Shown here in pieces: positions 57,403 through 64,000 of a stretch of 64,000 nucleotides of DNA. The position numbers were made by a program, and so were the translations under genes. The stretch's first letter is position 1, and each line of letters opens with the position of its first letter. This DNA is from Halobacteriovoraceae bacterium (lineage in GTDB: Bacteria > Bdellovibrionota > Bacteriovoracia > Bacteriovoracales > Bacteriovoracaceae): positions 992,001-1,056,000 of the forward strand of contig JACKAJ010000015.1 of assembly GCA_020635135.1 (NCBI GenBank), read 5' to 3'. The notes under the pieces are model-generated. The model was not told where the DNA came from and searched no databases. It worked only from the letters and a program-made list of their open reading frames with translations.

Positions 57403-58773
57403 CTAAGATGTTGAATAATTTCCACCATCAGACGATATTTCGCGTACGCTATCCCCCTGACCTGAGCCGTTGCCATTAAGGACATCTTCTCTTGAATAGC
57501 TGATCGATTTATTCTGCTGAGTACTTTTTATCGTGACTTCTAAAATATCGGCATGATTAACTTTTGTTAACTCAAACGCATAGCCTTCCCAGAGAATCAT
57601 CTGACCTTTTTTAGGAAAGACATTTTCTAGGTTATCGAGAATAAATCCTGTTAACGTCGAATAGTTATCGTTGAGTGGTATTTTAACATCGTATTCATTA
57701 TAGAGATCTCGAAGAGAAATACTACCATCCACGATCACTCCATCTTGATTAATGGGCTGATCAATTTTAGTCACTCCATCTTCTTCTGTATCGTGTTCGT
57801 CTTGAATTTCTCCAAAAATCTCTTCCATAATATCTTCGAGAGTAATAATACCTACCACCATTCCGTTTTCATCTTTGACAATTGAGAGGTGAACTTTATT
57901 GCGATTCATATGATCAAAAACGGCTTGGATTTTCATATGCTCATAGACATAAAAAGGTTCTTTGATAAATTCACTTACTTTGAAGTTTTCTCTTTCATCA
58001 AAACTCACAAAAGCTAGATCCTTTACATGAAGAAAACCAATCATATTATCGAGATCTTCTTCAAAAACGGGATAGCGGCTGTGGGCATATTCACGAATTG
58101 TGGCCAGGATTTCCGAAAACTTAGAATTCTTTGAATCAATTCCAATAACTTTATTCCTAGGGACCATAATGTCTTTAACTTTAATTGTTGGAAACTCAAG
58201 AATCGAGTTCAAAAGATCAATCTGTTTTGAGTCAATTGTTTTTTCTTTTTCAGCTTGGTTTACCATAAACTCAATATCATCTTTAGTAACTAGCCTTCCA
58301 TTGAGATGAGCATTTTTTCCAAGAAGTAATTGGATTATCAGAGAAAGAGGTTTCACTATAAGATAAAGAAAAATGAATAAAAATCGCAAGATCACCATCG
58401 TCGGGTAAACTAAAGCTTCTGCTTTCGTTCTTGCAATTGTCTTTGGAAGAATTTCTCCAAAAATTAATATAAAGGCCGTCGTTACTCCAACACTGATGGC
58501 GATCACATCGTCTTTAAAATAACGAGAAGTAATGGCCGTCGCTAATGAAGCAACAAAAATATTTACAATATTATTTCCAACCAAAATAGTCGTTAGCAAC
58601 TCTGTTGGCTTTTCGAGCATAAATTGAAAGATTCTTCCCTTAACTCCCCCTGCTTCAATAAGTTGTTTCGTTCTTTCAACAGGAATAGACATAAGGACAG
58701 CTTCAGCCCCAGAGAAAAAGGCTGAAAAGAGTAAACCAAATCCAAAGAGCGCTATCTCATAGGGATCAATCAT
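57403..58773 (-). CDS. CNNM/CorC-HlyC family transporter
   Basis: 456 residues. Residues ~1-190: DUF21/CNNM membrane domain with four helices (FSAFFSGAEAVLMS, LLTTILVGNNIVNIFVASLA, FILIFGEILPKTIA). Residues ~200-325: a CBS-domain pair (IMVPRNKVIGID, YPVFEEDLDNMIGFLHVKDL, MVVGIITLEDIMEEIFGEI). Residues ~340-425: CorC/HlyC C-terminal domain (ISLRDLYNEYDVKIP, TLTGFILDNLENVFPKKGQ). Implicated in Mg/Co efflux or homeostasis in the family. Ends in a Gly/Ser-rich tail. Stands alone on the minus strand. Confidence 0.95.
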   Translation of the reverse strand: MIDPYEIALFGFGLLFSAFFSGAEAVLMSIPVERTKQLIEAGGVKGRIFQFMLEKPTELLTTILVGNNIVNIFVASLATAITSRYFKDDVIAISVGVTTAFILIFGEILPKTIARTKAEALVYPTMVILRFLFIFLYLIVKPLSLIIQLLLGKNAHLNGRLVTKDDIEFMVNQAEKEKTIDSKQIDLLNSILEFPTIKVKDIMVPRNKVIGIDSKNSKFSEILATIREYAHSRYPVFEEDLDNMIGFLHVKDLAFVSFDERENFKVSEFIKEPFYVYEHMKIQAVFDHMNRNKVHLSIVKDENGMVVGIITLEDIMEEIFGEIQDEHDTEEDGVTKIDQPINQDGVIVDGSISLRDLYNEYDVKIPLNDNYSTLTGFILDNLENVFPKKGQMILWEGYAFELTKVNHADILEVTIKSTQQNKSISYSREDVLNGNGSGQGDSVREISSDGGNYSTS

Positions 58774-58942
58774 GGTCCCAAACCCCTTGCTTTAATTTCT
58801 TTGGTTGGTGAAAAAAGGAAAATTGATTTAAAGGCAAAGACAAAATTCTAACTAGATTTCTAGATGGGGGCTCTATTGAAAACTCCTTTGTTAGTCTCTA
58901 ACTTATCTGACCGGTATTTCGGTTTCGTTCTTTCGAGAAACT

Positions 58943-58964
58943 TTAAAGCACATAAGTGCTTTAA
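58943..58964. repeat. 9-bp perfect hairpin in a 295-base gap
   Basis: TTAAAGCAC / GTGCTTTAA around a 4-base loop, in the gap 58774-59068. It lies 105 bases downstream of the zinc-ribbon gene stop and 170 bases upstream of the transporter ATG. Without U tract, so either a weak terminator or an operator for the transporter gene. No gene in this gap. Confidence 0.5.
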
Positions 58965-59068
58965 GCACAAGCTATTAGGCATATTATAGTACAATTCCAA
59001 AATTCGTGTCCAGTAAGTTCGAAGTCTTCCCTTTACGAGAAAAACCGTAAGTTATTGAAAATAGTGTA

Positions 59069-59518
59069 TTAATGTTCTAGTGGTTTTCCCTGAAAATCGT
59101 GATCTGAGTACTTTATGCGATCATGCATTTCATGGTTAAAATCAGGGACACTGCCCACATTTTTTGCGTTTCTAAAGATAGTGCCACATTTGTAGCACAC
59201 GATAATTGAGCTCAGTTTTTTAAATAAAAAGAGATCGACCAAATAGAGGACTATCAAGCTAATTCCATAAGTCCAAATAGCCAAAATAGAAGCGATTATA
59301 AAAAGTGTTACCCCAACAGCACGATTAAAATCCTTTTGCTTATAAAAATCTTTTCGCTGGCAACAAGGACAAACTTCAACTATAGAATTTTCATGATCAG
59401 TATTGAAATGGACTGGCTGATTATGATTACAAACATCACACTCAACTTGATTGGCATTGATGTCAGGGTAAACTTCAATACTCGATCCACAATTTTCGCA
59501 TGTAATTTGAACTTCCAT
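59069..59518 (-). CDS. zinc-ribbon membrane protein
   Basis: 149 residues. Four Cys pairs of the zinc-ribbon type: ITCENCG and VECDVCN (first ribbon), VCPCC, VCYKCG (second, split by a membrane segment). Between them two hydrophobic helices (VGVTLFIIASILAIW, ISLIVLYLVDLFLF). The C-terminus is His-rich. So the protein has a cytoplasmic zinc ribbon, a hairpin in the membrane and a second ribbon half, which would bring the Cys pairs together on the same side. Function unknown. First of a run of minus-strand genes by position, last by transcription. Confidence 0.82.
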   Translation of the reverse strand: MEVQITCENCGSSIEVYPDINANQVECDVCNHNQPVHFNTDHENSIVEVCPCCQRKDFYKQKDFNRAVGVTLFIIASILAIWTYGISLIVLYLVDLFLFKKLSSIIVCYKCGTIFRNAKNVGSVPDFNHEMHDRIKYSDHDFQGKPLEH

Positions 59519-59533
59519 TAAAAAGACCTAAAC

Positions 59534-60283
59534 CTAAAGAAAAATACCGTCTTCAATAAACTTATACTTGGAGATTATCTCCCCAATTAAAATGAAAAAG
59601 ACCATAACATACAAAACACCTGTTGCGCTTTGGATCGATCTCATTTTAGTTAGCTTGTAGCTAAAAATACTCAATATAACAATGGCCAAATATCCCCACA
59701 GCACCCGCATCAGGATAACTATCCAATCGAATAGATTATCCATACTTAGAGTGAAGTTGAGTTGACCGAACGTCTGGCTCGAGACAATGAGGCTGGTCAG
59801 CACGCCTGCCCAAATAAAATAATGAACATTAAGAAGTGGCTTCTCGCTTAGTTTTGGCACAACCAAGTAGTAATGGCCAAGAATCATTCCAAAAACAATA
59901 CTTCCCAATAGTAAGGAAGAAGCTAAAAGATAAAAATATGCTGCTATCTGACGACCGGCCGAGGAGAAGAGCAAGACTTGCTGAATGCTGATGACAATTA
60001 AAAAAATAATCGAGTCTTTAATCTTTCTTTCATCACAATGAGTTTGGTGTTCAAGAATAAGAAGGAATATGGCTACTCCAAATCCACTTAATATCGATAG
60101 AGGATATAAGCCTAGTTTTGTTGCGAGAATTCCTGCAAGTGCATATGATACCGTCGATATTTTAAGACATAGTTTTACGAAATCACTTCCCGTTTTCTGT
60201 GTATCGACAATAAACACAAAAGGGAGAAATCCTCCTGAAAGGCACATAAAGAAAAAATAAAGAGTTTTGAGAACTATTTCCAT
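59534..60283 (-). CDS. seven-helix membrane protein, unknown
   Basis: 249 residues with about seven hydrophobic helices (LYFFFMCLSGGFLPFVFIV, YALAGILATKLGLYPL, FGVAIFLLILEH, FLIVISIQQVLLFSSAG, FYLLASSLLLGSIVFGMILGHYYLVVP, YFIWAGVLTSLIVSS, VLYVMVFFILIGEII). The HYYLVVPKLSEKPL segment resembles the core loop of some NAD(P)H-quinone or copper-resistance type membrane proteins, but I do not assign one. Overlaps the Nudix gene by ten bases, so translation is coupled. Confidence 0.78.
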   Translation of the reverse strand: MEIVLKTLYFFFMCLSGGFLPFVFIVDTQKTGSDFVKLCLKISTVSYALAGILATKLGLYPLSILSGFGVAIFLLILEHQTHCDERKIKDSIIFLIVISIQQVLLFSSAGRQIAAYFYLLASSLLLGSIVFGMILGHYYLVVPKLSEKPLLNVHYFIWAGVLTSLIVSSQTFGQLNFTLSMDNLFDWIVILMRVLWGYLAIVILSIFSYKLTKMRSIQSATGVLYVMVFFILIGEIISKYKFIEDGIFL

Positions 60284-60717
60284 AAGACTCGAGAAAAATC
60301 ATTAAATTGCTTACTATCTGGTCCAAAAAATTGCATTAAATCTTCAAAAATCACATGATTCGCATCAGGAATTTCAGATTTATAACTTTCATAATCAGAT
60401 AAGTTGTACCAATTTTCGAGTTCGACATTTTTCTTAATCATGTAGGTGTGCAAAATAACGCTGGTCTCAGGGTATTCATGATGAGACAGTTTGAAGAAGA
60501 GAGCCTCATGAGGTTCAACCCGAACGTTCACTTCTTCTTGCATTTCGCGAATCAAAGCATCCAGAGGTGTTTCAAATTCTTCAATTTTTCCCCCTGGAAA
60601 TTCTAGTTTATTCTTCAGAGCGCCTTCAACGTTGCGCCTTTGCAGAAAAATTTGTGGCTTATTATCAATATAACGATAAAAAATTCCAATACTCACTCTT
60701 AAAAATTTTTTTTCCAT
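60274..60717 (-). CDS. Nudix hydrolase (MutT-like)
   Basis: 147 residues. Nudix box GGKIEEFETPLDALIREMQEE (G-x5-E-x7-R-E-x-x-E-E) near residues 42-62; the usual Gly after E-E is Asn. N-terminus with VSIGIFYRYID and QIFLQRR, and ENWYNLSDYESY/PDANHVIFEDL late, the layout of MutT/8-oxo-dGTPases that cleanse nucleotide pools. Exact substrate not determined. Stop/start contact with both neighbours: its ATG shares one base with the barrel gene's stop. Confidence 0.92.
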   Translation of the reverse strand: MEKKFLRVSIGIFYRYIDNKPQIFLQRRNVEGALKNKLEFPGGKIEEFETPLDALIREMQEEVNVRVEPHEALFFKLSHHEYPETSVILHTYMIKKNVELENWYNLSDYESYKSEIPDANHVIFEDLMQFFGPDSKQFNDFSRVLWK

Positions 60718-61205
60718 TAGAAGTAATATCTCCCAAGTACAAAAATTTCAAAATCCACTTCTGTCTCTTCAATAATTGAAAAAACTAATGCTCCCTCGAG
60801 GTTGAGCTCGATCGGTACTTGTTCAAACCAATGCCCACTACCTCCAGAAATTCTTGGACCAATCAACGTTTCATCGTCTTTTCCTTTATCGTCCCAGTTT
60901 TTATGGGAAAGCTCCGCTCCAATTCCGTAGTAAAGATTCAAGGGAACCAAATCGATAAAGTAATATTCTGGAAAGTGAAATACCAATCCGCCAAACAATG
61001 TCATCTTGTTATAAGTATTCGAAGACTTATAAGAAAAAAGACCGTCAAAAGAAACGTTCTTATCAAAAAAATGATTAAAACTCACTCCTGTTGGTATCCC
61101 TAGTGTAAAACCAATTCCCGTTTGCGCCTCAGGAGTCCCTACTGCGCTCTTGGAAAAGCTTTGCCAGGAAAGAAGAATGGAACACAAAACAATAAATTTT
61201 CTCAT
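60717..61205 (-). CDS. small outer-membrane beta-barrel protein
   Basis: 162 residues. Signal peptide MRKFIVLCSILLSWQSFS. Mature part of eight-or-so amphipathic strands (GIGFTLGIPTGVSFNHFF, VSFDGLFSYKS, KMTLFGGLVFHF, LNLYYGIGAELSH, IELNLEGALVFS, FEIFVLGRYYF) with the C-terminal aromatic ending typical for barrel insertion. The GIGPRIS/GGSG-like loops are Gly-rich. Function unknown. Precedes the Nudix gene by overlap; follows rny by 12 bases. Confidence 0.82.
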   Translation of the reverse strand: MRKFIVLCSILLSWQSFSKSAVGTPEAQTGIGFTLGIPTGVSFNHFFDKNVSFDGLFSYKSSNTYNKMTLFGGLVFHFPEYYFIDLVPLNLYYGIGAELSHKNWDDKGKDDETLIGPRISGGSGHWFEQVPIELNLEGALVFSIIEETEVDFEIFVLGRYYF

Positions 61206-61217
61206 AAGTTGTCCTTA

Positions 61218-62777
61218 TTACTTCGCAATTCCTACAGAGCGAGTTTCCCGAATAACAGAAACTTTAATACTCCCTGGATATGACATTTCTTCTTCAATCT
61301 TTTTAGCGATATCGCGCGAAAGAACAACTGTTTGTTCATCAGTGATCTTTTCATTTTCAACTAAGACGCGAATTTCTCGTCCTGCTGAAATGGCATAACT
61401 TTTTCGAACACCATCAAAGCTATTCGCAATACTTTCGATATCTGAAATTCTCGAAACATAAGATTCTTTAAGAAATTTTCGAACCCCTGGTCGAGATGCT
61501 GAAAGAGCATCGGCGGCCATTACAAGATGGGCTAGAACTGTTTCAGGTTTAACATCTTCGTGGTGTGCTCGAATAGCGTGGATAATGTCTGGAGACTCTC
61601 CATATTTTTTCAAAAAGTCTGCTCCCACCATTGCGTGTGATCCCTCTTGAGAGGCATCCATCACTTTTCCAATATCGTGAAGAAGTCCCGCTCTTCTGGC
61701 TTGCTTCACATTCATTCCAAGTTCAGAAGCCATGGCCCCACATAAAAAGCCTACTTCTAGCGAGTGTTGATATTGGTTTTGCATATAAGAAGTCCGCCAG
61801 TTCAAGGCTCCAATCATTTTAAGAATTTCAGGGTGTATGCCGTGAACCCCTATTTCCATTTGGGCTTTCTCACCAAGATCTCTCAAACGCGATTCAAATT
61901 GTACTTTGGATTTTTCATAAAATTCTTCAATTTTTGCTGGGTGAATTCGACCGTCAGCAATCAAACGAGTGATTGTCATTCTCGCAATTTCTTTTCGAAC
62001 AACATTAAAGGAAGAAATAACAACAATCCCTGGAGTATCATCGATAACGAGATCCACCCCACAAATTTGCTCGAAAGCCCGAATGTTTCGACCTTCCCGA
62101 CCAATTAGACGCCCTTTAATATCATCTCCTGGCAATTCCACGGAAGAGATGGTTTGTTCAGCCACAAACTCGCCAGCAAAGCGCTGAATAGCAATTCCCA
62201 GAATTCTCTTACTTCTTTTTTCCGCTTCGTCTTCAGCTTCTTCTTCAATTTGTTTGATCATTTGAGCGGCATCGAGTTTAGCCTCTTCTGTATAAATATC
62301 GATGAGTTCTTTTTTGACGTCGTCCTTGCTCATGCCTGAAACCGAAGAAAGCTTCTGAGTATATTCTTCAATCGCCATGTTGTATTTCACGATACGATCT
62401 TCAACCTTTTTTCTCTCTAAAGCTAAATCTTCTTCTTTCTGTCTAATCTTATTATCTTCTTTTTTCTGCTCTTCAATTTTTTGTTCGAGATAAATCTCTT
62501 TTTTCGCTAGATCTTTTTCATTTTGACTAAGCTTCTTAGTTTTTTCTCGATACTCTTTTTCAAGAGCATTTCTTTCATCGCGAACAATTGATTTAGCATC
62601 TCTATTGGCGTTGGATCGAATTTCACGAGCACGTTCTTTAGCTTTTTTCACAATATCATCAGCTTGATTGGCTAACTTTTTCTTATCTGAAGAAAGTTTT
62701 GCAAATAGAATGATCACTCCAATAGCAATTCCCAGTAAAAAGCCAATCGCTGCAACTAGCATCACATTCACTTCCAT
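61218..62777 (-). CDS. rny: ribonuclease Y
   Basis: 519 residues, usual length. N-terminal membrane anchor (AAIGFLLGIAIGVIILFA), long coiled coil (~30-190), KH domain with LIGREGRNIRAFEQICGVDLVIDDTPG (~225-260), and HD domain with RRAGLLHDIGKVMD and GADFLKK (~355-385), then SARPGVRKF. Membrane-tethered endoribonuclease that starts mRNA decay. Interesting with the Suv3-like helicase in the same window as a potential partner in RNA turnover. Directly downstream of the 5-formyl-THF cyclo-ligase gene, sharing its stop region. Confidence 0.98.
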   Translation of the reverse strand: MEVNVMLVAAIGFLLGIAIGVIILFAKLSSDKKKLANQADDIVKKAKERAREIRSNANRDAKSIVRDERNALEKEYREKTKKLSQNEKDLAKKEIYLEQKIEEQKKEDNKIRQKEEDLALERKKVEDRIVKYNMAIEEYTQKLSSVSGMSKDDVKKELIDIYTEEAKLDAAQMIKQIEEEAEDEAEKRSKRILGIAIQRFAGEFVAEQTISSVELPGDDIKGRLIGREGRNIRAFEQICGVDLVIDDTPGIVVISSFNVVRKEIARMTITRLIADGRIHPAKIEEFYEKSKVQFESRLRDLGEKAQMEIGVHGIHPEILKMIGALNWRTSYMQNQYQHSLEVGFLCGAMASELGMNVKQARRAGLLHDIGKVMDASQEGSHAMVGADFLKKYGESPDIIHAIRAHHEDVKPETVLAHLVMAADALSASRPGVRKFLKESYVSRISDIESIANSFDGVRKSYAISAGREIRVLVENEKITDEQTVVLSRDIAKKIEEEMSYPGSIKVSVIRETRSVGIAK

Positions 62778-63370
62778 TATTTCACTCCTATCGTATTATT
62801 TTCATTAATAATATAATTCACAGGACGATCCCAGCTCTCTGGCTCAAATGAATCGACCATATTTTTGGCATAACAAATTCCAATTGTTGTTCCAGAATAA
62901 TTTTCCAAATAACGATCAAAGTATCCGCCGCCTCTTCCAATACGGAAGCCTGATTCACTAAAGCTTAATCCAGGTATAAGAAGGACATCCGGAACTATCA
63001 CTTCAGATCGAAATTCAAAGCTTAAATTAGAACCAAGTTGGGGAGGATTATTGAGATCGACTTCTTTTTTAAGGCGATGAAACTCCATAGTATTCGTTTT
63101 TTCTTCAAAAGAAGGAAAACTAATAGCCCCACTCCATTGCCAACCTTGGGCATGTCTTAACCAATCAACTTCATCGCGAAGCGGCCAATAGACGCCTAAA
63201 TTTTGATGGGCAAATTTTTCGATTAAAAGTGAAAATAGCTTTGAGGTAATTTGATGATCGAGATTTTTCTTTTCTTCAATACCGAGACCGCGGGCATATT
63301 TTTTTGCTCGAGTTCGAATTTCAATTTTTCTATCAACGATCGCGTTGTTCATGGCCAAGCATACCTGCAT
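62777..63370 (-). CDS. 5-formyltetrahydrofolate cyclo-ligase family protein
   Basis: 197 residues. N-terminal KIEIRTRAKKYARGLG basic helix, VYWPLRDEVD, SFPSFEE, and the signature LLIPGLSFSESGFRIGRGGGYFDRYL (G-x-G-G-G-x-Y-D) near residues 130-155. Converts 5-formyl-THF to 5,10-methenyl-THF with ATP. The ATG at 63370 has AAAGG ten bases upstream; ATG at 63352 is an alternative. Between zapA and rny: the zapA neighbourhood is the same as in many proteobacteria, but without space for 6S RNA. Confidence 0.95.
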   Translation of the reverse strand: MQVCLAMNNAIVDRKIEIRTRAKKYARGLGIEEKKNLDHQITSKLFSLLIEKFAHQNLGVYWPLRDEVDWLRHAQGWQWSGAISFPSFEEKTNTMEFHRLKKEVDLNNPPQLGSNLSFEFRSEVIVPDVLLIPGLSFSESGFRIGRGGGYFDRYLENYSGTTIGICYAKNMVDSFEPESWDRPVNYIINENNTIGVK

Positions 63371-63440
63371 TTAGCTAACACCTTTAAGCTTGAACAACTA
63401 AAGTTTTATTTAGGGATTTTTTCTTAGGGACGCAAATTCT

Positions 63441-63761
63441 TTATTGCTTATTCGCTTCTGAAGGAACAATGCTGAATTTTTCAATAAAACTCATCGCCTC
63501 ATCAACTGAACTTTGCAGTTGATCAATATTATCGCGATATTCCTTTTCAATCTTAAGCTTATCCATGGCTATTTTTAAAGCTACTAAAAGTGCTGTTTGA
63601 GAATCTCCACGGTAACCTTTCGCTGCAGAGATTTCCTCTGTTTCTTTTTGCAAAAGTTGCACGACTTCATCAGCACTTACCGCCTCTCCATCACCTGGGG
63701 AAAAGCGAACTTTATGTCCTAGTATATCAAATTCCTTAACTTCAGTTGTCATTTCTGTCAT
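63441..63761 (-). CDS. zapA: cell division protein ZapA
   Basis: 106 residues. FDILGHKVRFSPGDG N-terminal strand region, then the long coiled coil (VVQLLQKETEEISAAKG to SVDEAMSFIEKF) with ALLVALKIAMDKLK, the ZapA dimerisation helix. Supports FtsZ ring formation. Lies between ftsY and the 5-formyl-THF cyclo-ligase gene, an arrangement consistent with a housekeeping locus. No clear ribosome-binding site; ATG at 63761 or a second ATG three codons later. Confidence 0.93.
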   Translation of the reverse strand: MTEMTTEVKEFDILGHKVRFSPGDGEAVSADEVVQLLQKETEEISAAKGYRGDSQTALLVALKIAMDKLKIEKEYRDNIDQLQSSVDEAMSFIEKFSIVPSEANKQ

Positions 63762-63802
63762 AGATAAAAAGTAGTTGAAATTTCGTACTTAGTCAATTTT
63801 AT

Positions 63803-64000
63803 TTAGCTCAATAACGCATCCAAATATTCGTTTGTATTGAAAACTTCGAGATCTTCTACATCCTCGCCAACACCAATGTAGGTGATGGGAACTTTGAGTT
63901 TGTCGACAATAGAAATAGCATTACCGGCCTTGGATGAACCATCACATTTCGTAAAGATTAATCCCGTTAAACTTAAGGCCTTGTTAAACTGCTCAGCTTG
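63803..64000 (-). CDS. ftsY: signal recognition particle receptor FtsY (3' part only)
   Basis: The minus strand from the window edge encodes 65 residues: LTGLIFTKCDGSSKAGNAIS, ITYIGVGEDVEDLEVFN and a terminal EYLDALLS. These are the G4 (TKxDG), G5/closing-loop and C-terminal parts of the SRP-type GTPase, matching FtsY (F-x-x-x-x-F/Y-x-x-A-L-F/L end). TKCDG replaces the usual TKLDG. The rest of the gene lies beyond 64000. Confidence 0.93.
   Translation of the reverse strand, partial: QAEQFNKALSLTGLIFTKCDGSSKAGNAISIVDKLKVPITYIGVGEDVEDLEVFNTNEYLDALLS

Noticed and set aside
63371..63440. 6S RNA gene between zapA and the 5-formyl-THF cyclo-ligase gene
   Set aside because: This is its usual site in proteobacteria, but only 70 bases are available and no long bulged hairpin is seen.

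Overview
The window reads as a low-GC chromosome segment from a Gram-negative, probably predatory bacterium of the Bdellovibrionota (Bacteriovorax/Halobacteriovorax-like). This placement is an inference. It rests on a complete Agl/Glt-type TolQ-TolR motor with its envelope partners, many signal peptides and lipoboxes, several outer-membrane barrels, GroES-GroEL, and a very dense set of secreted proteins without recognisable families. I see no rRNA, tRNA, CRISPR array or insertion sequence. The 5' end cuts a cystathionine beta-synthase gene and the 3' end cuts ftsY.

Layout. 1-1.8 kb: reverse transsulfuration pair. 1.9-5.3 kb: two paralogous lipoproteins, then a convergent pair consisting of a small secreted protein and a degenerate receiver/phosphatase protein. 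5.4-7.6 kb: HD-GYP protein, a lipoprotein with 96-bp tandem repeats set between two imperfect ~112-bp direct repeats, and an ORF6N protein. 7.8-16.5 kb: a minus-strand run with a bitopic Pro-rich protein, an ATP-grasp/DUF455 pair, a Suv3-like helicase, a duplicated QueD-like protein, an exported-looking methyltransferase and a pseudo-receiver. 16.5-19.1 kb: groES-groEL with a terminator that abuts the next gene. 19.3-26.6 kb: HAMP-like membrane protein, polA, an RDD protein, trxA and several small secreted proteins.

26.6-36.6 kb is the most coherent system. In transcription order it encodes an outer-membrane barrel, a GltC-like periplasmic protein, a large TPR protein, a TPR lipoprotein, a small periplasmic protein, an FHA-TM-AgmX/PglI protein, a TolQ/AglR-like protein and two TolR/AglQ/AglS-like proteins. 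It has a good promoter at 36691-36718. Together these resemble the Myxococcus gliding machinery: an inner-membrane proton-driven motor linked through periplasmic TPR proteins to the outer membrane.

36.7-44.3 kb: AddAB-like helicase-nucleases in which both subunits carry a Cas4/AddB-type Fe-S cysteine set, then pdxH, an alkaline-phosphatase-fold lipoprotein and a membrane protein. 44.4-50 kb: a membrane Fe-S oxidoreductase overlapping three secreted proteins. 50-57.3 kb: a modular surface lipoprotein, an outer-membrane protein, leucine dehydrogenase, a 2Fe-2S ferredoxin, a pseudo-receiver and a thioredoxin-reductase-like protein. 57.4-64 kb: CorC-type transporter, membrane and zinc-ribbon proteins, a Nudix hydrolase, a barrel protein, and the housekeeping run ftsY / zapA / 5-formyl-THF cyclo-ligase / rny.
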